DNA of 64,000 nt from Saccharothrix tamanrassetensis (lineage in GTDB: Bacteria; Actinomycetota; Actinomycetes; Mycobacteriales; Pseudonocardiaceae), in NCBI RefSeq assembly GCF_014203665.1, contig NZ_JACHJN010000008.1:62001-126000 (forward strand), read 5' to 3'. The notes under the pieces were generated by a model. That model worked only from the letters and a program-made list of their open reading frames with translations, did no database searches and had not been told where the DNA came from. Position numbers and translations under genes: made by a program. Shown in pieces: positions 41,365-49,971 of this stretch (position 1 is its first letter; each line of letters opens with the position of its first letter).

Positions 41365-42719
41365 GCCGCGTTCCGGAAGGTGGGGGTGGGCAGGGTGGTG
41401 AGGGTGGGGTAGTGGTTGTCGAGTTCGTGGCTTCGGCAGCCGTGGGGGGAGCAGCCGCCGATGCCGGTTTCGAGTAGTTGGAGCAGGTCGTGTTGGGCGG
41501 TTTTGCGTTCCTGGCGGGAGGGTTTGGTCAGGTTGGCGTGGCGGAGTGGGGTGAAGCTGTGGTGGAGGTAGCGCTTGGCGTGCATGGCGGGGACGTCGCG
41601 GATGGCTCCGTCGAATCGGCAGGCCTGTTCCCATTCGTCGGGGCGGTTGGCCTTCATGTCGCGCCATTCGGCGTTGCCGTGGTTCGGGCAGCCGTTGCAG
41701 GCACTGCGCACCGGGTTCTGTCCGTTGGCGCGGATGAGACGTTCGCAGTCGGCGCGGGTGATGTTCCGTTCCGCCAGGGGGTAGACGGGTGTGGTGTGGG
41801 AGGGGAATCCGACTTCGGACACGCGCATGAGGTACTCGTCTGCGGAGAATCCGATGATGTGCCGGACGCGGGAGCCCTTGGGGGCTTTGCCGACGCGGTG
41901 GCGGCTGCCGGTGCCGTGGCAGACCGAGCACGGTCCTTCGCCGGCGTCGGGTTGCCAGGGTGGGACGCGGATGCCGGTGGCCTGGCACCAGCGGCACGGC
42001 TCGTTCCATTCGCGGGCCCCGAGCAGTACGCGGATCTTCCGCTCGATGGGCTCGATTTTGTATTTGCCGGTGCAGTGGCGGGTGATCCGGCCGCGTTCCT
42101 GTTTGGTGTAGGTGTGGTGGCGTGTGGCGATCCGTCCGGCGTTGCCGCACTCGGGGTGCGGTGCGGGCACGGTGTGCAGGCCTGCTTCGGACAGGTGCAG
42201 CAGGGCGGTGCGCGTGTCGGCGGGCGCGGTGTCCTCGTCGCCGGTGGTGCACAGGGGGCAGTCGGTGTCGGTGATGTGCACCCGGTGGTGGTGGGTGATC
42301 TCGTCGGGGGTGGTGCCGGGGGCGAAGCGGGCGAGGTTGGCTGTGCCTTTCTGTCCGGCGATGCCGAAGATGCGTGCCCAGTCGCAGGTGCAGCGTCGCC
42401 AGGACAGCGGGACGTGCACGGTGCGTTCGATGACCGTGAAGGCGGGGATGGTGGCGTAGACGTGGGGGTCGAGTACGTCGGTGTGGATGTCGGTGACCGG
42501 TTGGAAGCGGGACACGACGTGGAACGGGATGCCCAGGGACTCGTAGCCGGCGCGGAGGTGGGCGAGCTTGGCGTAGACCTGTGCGGGCTCGCCGCCCGTG
42601 TCGGCGAAGATGACGTGGTCGGGGCGTTCGACGACCCCGTCCCGGATCAGGTAGAAGATCGCTTCGGACTGCGTTCCCGCGCCGCATCCGACGGTGAGCA
42701 GCTCACGCGGGTCGGTCAT
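41361..42719 (-). CDS. PP-loop ATPase of the PAPS-reductase-like family
   Basis: A 452-aa protein with an N-terminal PP-loop (VGCGAGTQSEAIF, residues 10-22), then VIFADTGGEPAQVYAKL as in phage and mobile-element PAPS-reductase-like enzymes. The late CNGCPNHGNAEWRDMKANRP with DEWEQACRFDGAIR is a known hallmark of that group. Between them sit Cys pairs (CTCDW, CPLC) and a DnaJ-like double zinc ribbon (CRWCQATG and CSVCHGTG). The family activates a substrate by adenylation, often for sulfur or base modification. It neighbours a DNA methyltransferase, so a nucleic-acid modification role is plausible but unproven. Confidence 0.82.
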   Translation of the reverse strand: MTDPRELLTVGCGAGTQSEAIFYLIRDGVVERPDHVIFADTGGEPAQVYAKLAHLRAGYESLGIPFHVVSRFQPVTDIHTDVLDPHVYATIPAFTVIERTVHVPLSWRRCTCDWARIFGIAGQKGTANLARFAPGTTPDEITHHHRVHITDTDCPLCTTGDEDTAPADTRTALLHLSEAGLHTVPAPHPECGNAGRIATRHHTYTKQERGRITRHCTGKYKIEPIERKIRVLLGAREWNEPCRWCQATGIRVPPWQPDAGEGPCSVCHGTGSRHRVGKAPKGSRVRHIIGFSADEYLMRVSEVGFPSHTTPVYPLAERNITRADCERLIRANGQNPVRSACNGCPNHGNAEWRDMKANRPDEWEQACRFDGAIRDVPAMHAKRYLHHSFTPLRHANLTKPSRQERKTAQHDLLQLLETGIGGCSPHGCRSHELDNHYPTLTTLPTPTFRNAA

Positions 42720-42901
42720 GATGTCCTCCGGGGGTAGCGGCGATCCGAGCCGTACGGGTGGTCCGGCGCATGGCCGTGTCGATGGCCGGTACTGCGGGTG
42801 GTCAGCCGGTCGGCATGGAAGACCCGGCGGCGTTTAAGTCCGCCTTCCAGGGCGACCAGGGGTGTGGCCGGGTCGGTGAGGTGGGGTGCCGGGGCGGTCA
42901 T
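42716..42901 (-). CDS. Truncated paralogue of the 112-aa AICE protein
   Basis: A 61-aa frame (MTAPAPHLTDPATPLVALEG) that matches the first half of the protein at 41026-41364: LxDPATPLVALEGGxKxRR, then HPYGSDRRYPR against HPCGSERCYLP. The C-terminal half is missing. It keeps ATGA overlaps with both neighbours, so translation coupling may be the reason it survives. Confidence 0.65.
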   Translation of the reverse strand: MTAPAPHLTDPATPLVALEGGLKRRRVFHADRLTTRSTGHRHGHAPDHPYGSDRRYPRRTS

Positions 42902-44007
42902 GCCGCCCACCTGGTCACGGTTGCGGTGTCGGTGTCCGGGAGCAGGTGGCGGATGGCGGCGGTGCCTTGTCGGGGGACGACGCCGTTGCCGAGGATGCGG
43001 AGCATCTGGTTGCGGGACAGTCCGGGTGTGGCGGTGACGTGGCCTTCGGGAAGGCCCATGAGCCATTCCACGAACATTGGGTTCAGAACAGGGCCGGTGC
43101 GTCCGGGGATGGTGGGTGCGGGTGCGGGGCGTCCGAGGACGGTTTCCCAGCGGTGGACGGCGGGTGCGTAGTGGCCCCACTGGACACCAGCGCTCCGTGC
43201 AGGCAGGTGGTGTCGTTGCGCTGGTTGGGTCCTTTGCCGTCCCGTGCGGTCGGTGTAGGGAGCAGGTGGACCGCCACTTCGTCCAACTGCCCGGACCGTT
43301 TCGGGTTCAGCTCCTTGCGCCGGTGCGGGTGTGAGGCTCCCCGGCCGTCCCCGTCCCGTGCCTGTGGTGTGGGCAGGAGTTGCACCGTGGTGCGCAGGTC
43401 CAGCGACCCGGTTCCGTGGTGGCCCGGACCGTTCGCGTCCGACGCGGTCGGTGTGGGTAGCAGTGATGAAGATGCGGTATCGGGGGTGTGGTGCGCCGAT
43501 GTCGGCAGCGCGTAGGCCGTGCCAGCGTGTGTCGTACCCGAGGTCGGCCAGGGCGCCGAGTACGGCTCCGAGTGCCCGCAGAACAGGGACCTCTGTTCGA
43601 TCTCCCAGACACCACGGGCAGGGTTCCAGGTCGCTATCGGCTTCACGGCTGAGCAGTCCTCTCACGTTCTCGATCACGACCAGCGGCGGACGCAGCACGG
43701 AGATGGCGTGGGCCATGTGGAACCACAGCCCGGAGCGGGTGCCGTGCCGCAGTCCGGCACCCGCGCCGGCCGTGCTCAGATCGGTGCACGGGAACCCGCC
43801 GGTGAGCACGTCGACCGGCGGCACGGCCGACCAGTCCACGCCGGTGACGTCGCCCAGGTTCGGTACCTGGTGGTGGCGTTGCAGCACCGCGCAGGCGCCG
43901 GGGTCGATCTCGCTGTACCAGACCAACTCCCCGCCCAGGACCGCCTGCACGGCCATGTCCAGGCCGCCGTAGCCGCTGAACAACGATCCGATGCGCAGGC
44001 CGTTCAT
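42898..44007 (-). CDS. Cytosine-C5 DNA methyltransferase with apparently frameshifted recognition region
   Basis: A 369-aa Dcm-type enzyme. Motif I FSGYGGLD (10-17), catalytic PC (Pro73, Cys74) in GGFPCTDLS, ENVR (113-116), motif VIII HPRYRIF (174-180) and a C-terminal LSRNQMLRILGNGVVPRQ are intact. Residues 184-273 are Arg/Pro/Gly-rich and unlike the family. In a neighbouring frame the same DNA (43189-43458) encodes LLPTPTASDANGPGHHGTGS, LLPTPQARDGDGRG and LLPTPTARDGKGPN, repeats typical of actinophage methyltransferase recognition regions. Two compensating frameshifts are the likely cause, so specificity or activity may be lost. Confidence 0.85.
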   Translation of the reverse strand: MNGLRIGSLFSGYGGLDMAVQAVLGGELVWYSEIDPGACAVLQRHHQVPNLGDVTGVDWSAVPPVDVLTGGFPCTDLSTAGAGAGLRHGTRSGLWFHMAHAISVLRPPLVVIENVRGLLSREADSDLEPCPWCLGDRTEVPVLRALGAVLGALADLGYDTRWHGLRAADIGAPHPRYRIFITATHTDRVGRERSGPPRNRVAGPAHHGATPAHTTGTGRGRPGSLTPAPAQGAEPETVRAVGRSGGPPAPYTDRTGRQRTQPAQRHHLPARSAGVQWGHYAPAVHRWETVLGRPAPAPTIPGRTGPVLNPMFVEWLMGLPEGHVTATPGLSRNQMLRILGNGVVPRQGTAAIRHLLPDTDTATVTRWAA

Positions 44008-44993
44008 GCCGCACGCCGCCCGCTGGTGGCGGCCGGCACGCGGCGCGGCTTCCCGGCTCCTTCACGTAGGCCGTTGGTGATGGTGCGGATGATCTCCCGG
44101 TCGGTGCAGAGGCATCCGGGGGTGCCGATGATGCCCATGGCGGCGGCGTGCAACTCCGATTCGGCTGTAGCCGAGGGGAGCAGTCCTGCGCCCACGAGTT
44201 GCCCCAGCGCGAACGCGGCGATGAACAGCGTGCTGCTGTGTGCCCCTGGGGCGGCCTGTGCGACGCGTTGCCGTTCGCCCCGGACCGCTGCGGCCACGTA
44301 GCCGGGCAGCCGCTCAGGGGCGCTGACGATGGGCGCTGTGCGGGTCGTACGCGGCTTGGGGGCCAGTCGCCGGTGTAGCCAGGTGGGCAGGTCGACCGGT
44401 GGACCGTCCCCGCTGGACTCGTAGGTGCCGTGTTCGGTGGTCGACCAGGGGCCGACGACATAGCCGCCCCAGGCTCGGGTGTCGACCTTCCAGCCCAGCC
44501 CGTTGCCCAGCTCTCCCCCGGTGTTGCGCAGCTGCGCGCCGGCGAGTGCGCGGAAGTACAGGTGTTCACCGCCGCTGGGGGTGGACACGCTCAGGGTGTC
44601 CGGCACGGGGTGTCCGGCGTCGGCGCAGACCAGGCCGAACACGTCCCGCCCGGTCCTCGCCCCCCTCCGGCTCCAGCGTTCCGGGGGCACGTCGTCGGGT
44701 GACTTGGGGATGTCCAGGTCGACCACGAGCAGCCCGGACGGTCCGCAGGCGATGCCGATGTTGAAGGGCGCGACCGACCAGCAGGCGCGGATGCGGTCGG
44801 GATCGGTGGTGGCGCGCTGTTCCCAGCCCCGGTGTCCGTCGCGGCACACCCCGGTACGGGGGCAAGCCCGCGCGCCGTGCAACGCCGGACGGTTCTTGGT
44901 GCCGACCCGCAGGGGGAAGACGTGGAACCCCTTGGCGGCCAGGTCCAACGCGCGGTTGACGGCCATGTCACGGTCGATCGTGTTCGAGTCCAT
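44004..44993 (-). CDS. Bifunctional primase-polymerase (Prim-Pol)
   Basis: A 329-aa AEP-superfamily protein. LALDLAAKGFHVFPLRVG-like N-terminus (residues 14-30), the metal-binding VVDLD (Asp92, Asp94) and HLYFRA are the expected Prim-Pol motifs, followed by a helical C-terminal part. It primes and extends DNA at the AICE origin. The ATG at 44993 has GGGGACAAGGA upstream; the earlier start at 45059 has none. It overlaps the methyltransferase start by 4 nt. A hairpin lies in the leader. Confidence 0.85.
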   Translation of the reverse strand: MDSNTIDRDMAVNRALDLAAKGFHVFPLRVGTKNRPALHGARACPRTGVCRDGHRGWEQRATTDPDRIRACWSVAPFNIGIACGPSGLLVVDLDIPKSPDDVPPERWSRRGARTGRDVFGLVCADAGHPVPDTLSVSTPSGGEHLYFRALAGAQLRNTGGELGNGLGWKVDTRAWGGYVVGPWSTTEHGTYESSGDGPPVDLPTWLHRRLAPKPRTTRTAPIVSAPERLPGYVAAAVRGERQRVAQAAPGAHSSTLFIAAFALGQLVGAGLLPSATAESELHAAAMGIIGTPGCLCTDREIIRTITNGLREGAGKPRRVPAATSGRRAA

Positions 44994-45034
44994 TCCTTGT
45001 CCCCTCTGGACAGTGAAGGAGGGTCGGCCGGTGG

Positions 45035-45072
45035 CCACACCGGGGACGGGGGTGGTCACGTCCCCGGTGTGG
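45035..45072. terminator. Hairpin between a hypothetical gene and the Prim-Pol leader
   Basis: A perfect 14-bp stem CCACACCGGGGACG / CGTCCCCGGTGTGG with a 10-nt loop lies 17 nt after the stop of the minus-strand gene at 45089. It may terminate or attenuate transcription into the replication genes. Confidence 0.6.
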
Positions 45073-45088
45073 GCTGCCGCTTCTGTGG

Positions 45089-46285
45089 TCAGTCGGTGTC
45101 GCCGTGGTGGTGGGTGTCGCCGATCCGGAATCCGATTTGGACATTGACGTCGTCATCGCCGGAGGCGGTGTTGTGGGTGGTGCCAGGTGTGCTGGTGCGG
45201 GCTTGTTCGGTGGCGCGCTTGGCGCGCTTGATCGCGCGCTGGACACGGTCGGCCACGCGCTGTCCGTCCACCTGGCCCAGGTCGCCCATGACGTCGTGTT
45301 GGCTGCCTACGGTGGCGTTGCCGCTGGTCATGTTGGTGTTGACGACGGTGATGTGAGGCGTTCTGGTGGTGGTGTGTTCGGGTCGTTGCCCGTGGTCGGC
45401 ATCCCGCCGGCTGCCGCTGCGCTGGTGTTGGCCGGGAGGTGCGGGAGGGTCGGCGGGTGGGGTGGTGTCCCGGCGGGCGCGACGTGGGCTGCCGGTCACG
45501 TCCCCGTGTCGGCCCGGTACGAGGTCGGGTGGGATGAGTCCGTAGCGCACTGCCGGGTCCGACCTGTCGACCGGCAACCGGCCGGGTACGCCGTGCTGTT
45601 CGAGCATGTCGAACAGGGCCGTGATCGCGGCATCGCGCGGCGGGACGGACCGGTTGCCGGTCGGTGCGGTCCCGTCCCCGGTGTGGCCTGCGGTGTCGCC
45701 GGGGTCCTGGTCGGATGTGGTGGTGTGGTGGGTGATGCGTCCGCCGTGGCTCACGACGTTGGTGGTGGGTCCGCCGGAGGAGGGCTCGCCTGTCAGGTCC
45801 CCCGGTGTGCCAGGGGTTTCACGGGGCGTCGGCGGTGTGGTGGTGACTCCGCTTGGTCCGAAGTAGAGGGTGCTGCCGGGGCCGAAGGTGACGTTGTCGG
45901 CGGTGTACTGGTTGCCGGAACCGAGGTTGACCGGGCCGGTGGGGCTGTCGATGTGGGTCACGGTGGTGGCGGCGATGTGGCCGATACCACCCGCGCGGAG
46001 CTGCTCACGTGGTGGTTCGTCAGTCACGTCCCCGTTGTGACCTGCGGTGTCCTGGTCGTTGTGGCGCATGGTGGTGTCCTCGTGGGTTGCCCGCGTCCTG
46101 GCCGCTGCGTGTTCCGCGCGTGCGTCGGCGAGCCGCTGTCGGGCGTCGGCGATGGCGTCGGGATCGCCGCCGGCCTTGGCCTCACGTAAGGCTTTGCGTG
46201 CGCGGGAGACTGCTTTGCGGGTGGTCTGGGTGGCGCGGCTGCTGGCCTTGCTGCCCTTACAGCGGCGCCCGCCGGTACGGCACAT
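45089..46285 (-). CDS. Hypothetical low-complexity AICE protein, 398 aa
   Basis: Starts MCRTGGRRCKGSKASSRATQ, then a basic coiled-coil-like helix (residues 20-65). The rest is Thr/Gly/Asp/His-rich with GDVT words repeated. Two short motifs stand out: GPVNLGSGNQYTADNVTFGP (117-136) and SGNATVGSQHDVMGDLG near residue 320. They vaguely resemble amyloid-type signalling motifs (N-x-G-x-x-x-Q), which is weak. A second basic helix (RVQRAIKRAKRATEQARTS) follows. The start has GGGGACGTGAC upstream. No enzymatic domain is recognised. Confidence 0.65.
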   Translation of the reverse strand: MCRTGGRRCKGSKASSRATQTTRKAVSRARKALREAKAGGDPDAIADARQRLADARAEHAAARTRATHEDTTMRHNDQDTAGHNGDVTDEPPREQLRAGGIGHIAATTVTHIDSPTGPVNLGSGNQYTADNVTFGPGSTLYFGPSGVTTTPPTPRETPGTPGDLTGEPSSGGPTTNVVSHGGRITHHTTTSDQDPGDTAGHTGDGTAPTGNRSVPPRDAAITALFDMLEQHGVPGRLPVDRSDPAVRYGLIPPDLVPGRHGDVTGSPRRARRDTTPPADPPAPPGQHQRSGSRRDADHGQRPEHTTTRTPHITVVNTNMTSGNATVGSQHDVMGDLGQVDGQRVADRVQRAIKRAKRATEQARTSTPGTTHNTASGDDDVNVQIGFRIGDTHHHGDTD

Positions 46286-46307
46286 GTCACGTCCCCTTCG
46301 TGGCCTG

Positions 46308-46475
46308 CTACCTGCGGGCCTTGTCGGCGGCTTCGCAGACGCGGCACCACTTGCGGTCGGTGAACCAGGTCCAGACGCCTTCGGCGTCGGGAATGGTCAG
46401 TCCGCAGGCCGTGGTGGACTTGCCGGTCCACCAGCTGCGGGAGACTTCGAGGTGGATCAGGTTGTCGTCGGACAC
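46308..46475 (-). CDS. Small Cys-containing AICE protein, 55 aa
   Basis: Read from the GTG at 46475 behind GGAG, it gives a basic little protein with one CG and one C-x-x-C (TTACGLTIPDAEGVWTWFTD, then RKWCRVCEAADKARR), a plausible small zinc site. An upstream GTG at 46490 is possible. The family is unrecognised. It is the first gene after the AGGGACCC repeat cluster. Confidence 0.6.
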   Translation of the reverse strand: MSDDNLIHLEVSRSWWTGKSTTACGLTIPDAEGVWTWFTDRKWCRVCEAADKARR

Positions 46476-46572
46476 GACATCTCCAGTCACTGTGAGTAGT
46501 GGTCAATGGGTGTGCGAGGGCGCAACCGCGCTGCGCGTGCGGGCTGTGGGCCGGTGGGCTCGGCACGCGGCC

Positions 46573-46749
46573 AGGGACCCCTGTGACGGGGTGCCGGTGA
46601 TGCCGGTGGAGGTGTTTCCGCTGGTGCGCGCGGAGACGCGCTCCGGGTCCCTTGAGCGGTGTTCGTGCTGGTGGGGCCTAGGGACCCGGCTCAGGGACCC
46701 CGGTAGGGACTAGTCCCTTGTCCGGTGGAGGGTCCCTGGCCGGGTCCCT
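46573..46749. repeat. AGGGACCC repeat cluster, candidate transfer locus (clt)
   Basis: The 8-mer AGGGACCC stands at 46573, 46680 and 46693, and its complement GGGTCCCT at 46645, 46730 and 46742. A palindrome AGGGACTAGTCCCT lies at 46705-46718. The cluster fills the non-coding gap right behind the TraB-like gene. In Streptomyces conjugation TraB binds clustered 8-bp repeats next to its gene; by analogy this is the best candidate here. Confidence 0.65.
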
Positions 46750-46765
46750 AGGGGTTCTGCGGGTG

Positions 46766-49024
46766 TTACCGGTCGTCCTCGTCGGTGTCGGCGGGGTCGC
46801 CGGTCAGTTCGCCGTTGTCACGCCGAGTGATGGCGTTGGCGACATCGTCAGAGTGGACTACCTTGTTGCTGATCTTGCGGATGGGGATCTCCCAGCGCCG
46901 CAGTTCTTCGGCGAGCCGTTCGGCGTTCCAGTCCTCGTAGATCTCCGGGTTGTCCTCGATGAGGCGGGCCAGTACGAGGGTGGTGCGGGTGTAGGGCTCG
47001 TCGCGCATGGCGCGTTCGATGTCGGCCAGGTGGTCGACGGGCGCGGCGGGTTCGGTGGTGTCGCCAGCGGGGTCGACGGTGCGGCCATGGCGGGCGAGGA
47101 TGGCCATGGCGCGGTCGATGACCCGGTAGGCGTCCTGTGTGGACACGTAGTTGGTGCGGGTGATGACGAACGCCTGTCCGGCGGGGATGTCCTCGACTTC
47201 ACCGGTGGCCACGACGGTGCCGGCGTCGGCGCCGGGGCGCAGGTCCTGGGGGCGTGCGCCCCGGTCGACGGCGTCGGCCAGGATCATGCGGGCGGTGCCC
47301 TCGTTGGGGACGTTGAGGGCGCAGCGCACGTGCGCGCCTTCGCGGACGCGGACGGGCAGGGTCCGGTCGTCGGGGCGTTGGGTGGCCTGGGCGAGGTGGA
47401 TGTTGACCGCGCGGGCCTGGTCGTGCAGCCGTTTGGCGGCCCTGACCGCGCGGGAGTCGTCCTTGGTGCCGCCGACGGGGTGGGGCGCGCCGTAGAGCAC
47501 CTGGCACTCGTCGACGAACACGTAGACGGGGTGGAACCCCGATCCCTTGCGCCGTGACAGCTCGCGCGGGATCGGCCCGACGATGCCCTGATCGGACTTG
47601 GCCTGGTAGCGGCGTTCCATCTCCCCCACGGCCCACTCCAGCATGTCGCAGGCCCGTCCGGCGTGCTCGTCGGTGGAGCCCTCGACGTACTGGGAGGCGC
47701 GGCGCACGAACATCTTCCAGTCGCCGTCGCCCTTGAGGTCGGCCACCAGCAGTTCCACCGTCGGATCCAGGGCCAGGCCCAGCGCGAGCAGCCGCATGAC
47801 GGTGGACTTGCCCTGTTTGCTAGTCGCACCGATCAGCCAGTGCTTCTGCAGCATCCCGACACTGATCTGCTCCTGACGCATGGTCACACCGAAGGGCAGC
47901 CGGTCACGGAACACGTCGAACTCGCCGTCGTCCAGCAGCGGCCACGGCGGTGCGGGCTTGTCCATGGTGCCCTTGTCCGCGATCCACAGGTCCAGCACGC
48001 GCGCGTCGGCGGCCGGGTCGCGCTGCGGCCAGACCTCGTGCTTGTGCCGTCCCAGGTTGCCCGCCAGCAGCTCCGCCTTGCCGGTGGGCAGCAGGTCCGC
48101 CGCGACCACCCCGAGCGGCAGCCGGATCTGGGTGTAGGTGCCGCCGCCCTGTTCGCGAGGCTGGACCAGGTATTCCAGTTGGCCGCCTTCCTTGAGGTAC
48201 TTGGTCAGGGCGGTGACCTTGACGTGGGCCAGGGCGCGGGTGATCAGGTCCGGGGTGATCTCGGAGTCCATCTCGGCGCGTTCCTGTTCGGACACCAGCC
48301 ACCGGGGCACCACGGCGGCACGGCGGCCTTCCCGCCACGCCGCGACCAGCAGCGCCGGTCCGGTGCCCCACAGCACCACCTGCACCGCGATCGTGACCAC
48401 CAGACCGGCCACGCCCAGCACGTCCCCGATCAGGCCCCACCAGGTGGCCCAGTCCCACCCGCCGGGGGTGAACTGCATTGCCACCCCGGCCAGCAGCGCG
48501 ACCCCGGCCAGCACGGTGACCGCGACGAACACCGCCCGCAGTCCCGCCCACAGCGTGCCGGGCAGCTCCCGCAACCGTTGCGCCCGACCGTTCTTGAGCA
48601 TGTCCAGCCGCTCGGTCCACTCCGCCAGCGCCAGCGGGTCACCGGCCAGCCGGGCCAGCCGGATCTGTTCGCGGACATGGCCGTAGGTGGCGGCCTGCGT
48701 CGCCCGCCGTGCCCACGACACGTGGCCCTGCGCCACGGTCCAGCCCGCCCGCGCGCCGATCCGCACCCCGCGCGCCACCCGGCCGGTGGCGGGCGATGCG
48801 CGCACCACCCGCACCACCTGTCCGACGCTGTCGGCGGCCTGCCGCATCCGCCGCGCGGCCAACCGCCGGTCCAACTCCGCCGACTGTTCCGCCGTCAGCA
48901 GTTCGCCCTCGATCGCCTCGTCCGGCACGACCGGTCCCACCGGGGGATCTCCAGTGCGCCGCAACGGCAGCACGTTGTCGGGCACCTCGTCGGGATCGGG
49001 TGTCGTGTTGGCGGTGGTGGTCAT
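46766..49024 (-). CDS. traB: FtsK/SpoIIIE-type DNA translocase (TraB-like)
   Basis: A 752-aa conjugation motor. An N-terminal helical part is followed by two or three transmembrane helices (about residues 150-225, LRAVFVAVTVLAGVALLAGV and IGDVLGVAGLVVTIAVQVVL). The ATPase domain has Walker A GATSKQGKST near 396-405 and Walker B YVFVDECQ, then HLAQATQRPD. The C-terminal 80 residues look like a winged helix (NAERLAEELRRWEIPIRKIS) that would read DNA repeats. TraB-type hexamers pump double-stranded DNA between mycelial cells. The ATG at 49024 overlaps the upstream stop by 4 nt. Confidence 0.92.
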   Translation of the reverse strand: MTTTANTTPDPDEVPDNVLPLRRTGDPPVGPVVPDEAIEGELLTAEQSAELDRRLAARRMRQAADSVGQVVRVVRASPATGRVARGVRIGARAGWTVAQGHVSWARRATQAATYGHVREQIRLARLAGDPLALAEWTERLDMLKNGRAQRLRELPGTLWAGLRAVFVAVTVLAGVALLAGVAMQFTPGGWDWATWWGLIGDVLGVAGLVVTIAVQVVLWGTGPALLVAAWREGRRAAVVPRWLVSEQERAEMDSEITPDLITRALAHVKVTALTKYLKEGGQLEYLVQPREQGGGTYTQIRLPLGVVAADLLPTGKAELLAGNLGRHKHEVWPQRDPAADARVLDLWIADKGTMDKPAPPWPLLDDGEFDVFRDRLPFGVTMRQEQISVGMLQKHWLIGATSKQGKSTVMRLLALGLALDPTVELLVADLKGDGDWKMFVRRASQYVEGSTDEHAGRACDMLEWAVGEMERRYQAKSDQGIVGPIPRELSRRKGSGFHPVYVFVDECQVLYGAPHPVGGTKDDSRAVRAAKRLHDQARAVNIHLAQATQRPDDRTLPVRVREGAHVRCALNVPNEGTARMILADAVDRGARPQDLRPGADAGTVVATGEVEDIPAGQAFVITRTNYVSTQDAYRVIDRAMAILARHGRTVDPAGDTTEPAAPVDHLADIERAMRDEPYTRTTLVLARLIEDNPEIYEDWNAERLAEELRRWEIPIRKISNKVVHSDDVANAITRRDNGELTGDPADTDEDDR

Positions 49025-49971
49025 GGGGTCACCTCCTCGGTGGTGTCGTTGTGCATGAGGTGGGTCAGGGCTGCGCCCAGGCCCAGGACGACTACGGGCA
49101 GGCAGGACACGGCGGTGGTGATCTGCCAGGGTGCGGCGGTCAGGCCTGCGGCGTTCATCAGGTGGTAGGCCACCTGTCCGGCCGCGCCCAGCAGCAGCGC
49201 GCCCAGGGCGGACCACTTGGCGAACCCGCGTGCACGGACCGAACCGGTGGACTCCGACAGCCAGACCCGCAGCGCGAACGCCGCGTAGGCCTCCACCCCC
49301 AGCGGCAGGGTGATCGCCGAATTGATGGTCCAGTCGTCGGCGATGCCCGGCAGTGGGGTGATCTCGCCGAAGCCGGTGAGCTTGCCCAGTTCCACCCATC
49401 CGCCCCAGATGGCCACGAACGCGCCCAGGGCGATCAGCAGTACCGGCCAGGCCCGTACCCGCCGGGCACGGCGGACCCTGCGACCGGGCGGCGGGGTGCG
49501 GCCGGTGAGCACCGCCCAGGCGGCACCCACCCTCCCCGGCGGGGCGGGATCGGCGGCCGGACCGGGTGTGGTGTCCGGGCCTGCGGACATGCTGGGCTGC
49601 GGTGACGGGTCGGGTGCGTCCGCGTCGTCCATCACCGGGGCCGGCGTGGTCCGGTCCCGCCCGTCCGGAAGGTCCACCGGCTCCGACTCGACGTGGTCGG
49701 GGGTGTCGTCGGAGGGACCGGCGGGTGCGGGCACGGAGTGCAGCAGCCGCACGGGACCGGTGTCAGGGGCGTCGGACCCGGTCGCCGGGCGGGGGTCCGG
49801 GGCTGCGGAGCGGACGGCCTTGACCGTGTCCAGCGCCGCGCGGGCCTTGGGCCCGCCGACCTTGAACGCGCGCATGACCTGATTGCGGGAGGGCAGCCGT
49901 CCCTCCCGGTCGGCCCACTCGCTGACCTGACGGGCCAACCGGTCCAGCTCGATCGGGTAGGCGCTGGTCAT
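49021..49971 (-). CDS. AICE membrane protein (Spd/DUF2637-like)
   Basis: A 316-aa protein. Residues 1-55 look like an HTH-type DNA-binding part (LARQVSEWADREGRLPSRNQ, VMRAFKVGGPKAR). A Pro/Asp-rich linker of about 90 residues follows. The C-terminal half has four transmembrane helices (RAWPVLLIALGAFVAIWGGW, ALGALLLGAAGQVAYHL and others), as in DUF2637 or Spd proteins that help plasmid spread in mycelium. It is tightly coupled to the TraB-like gene. Confidence 0.78.
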   Translation of the reverse strand: MTSAYPIELDRLARQVSEWADREGRLPSRNQVMRAFKVGGPKARAALDTVKAVRSAAPDPRPATGSDAPDTGPVRLLHSVPAPAGPSDDTPDHVESEPVDLPDGRDRTTPAPVMDDADAPDPSPQPSMSAGPDTTPGPAADPAPPGRVGAAWAVLTGRTPPPGRRVRRARRVRAWPVLLIALGAFVAIWGGWVELGKLTGFGEITPLPGIADDWTINSAITLPLGVEAYAAFALRVWLSESTGSVRARGFAKWSALGALLLGAAGQVAYHLMNAAGLTAAPWQITTAVSCLPVVVLGLGAALTHLMHNDTTEEVTP

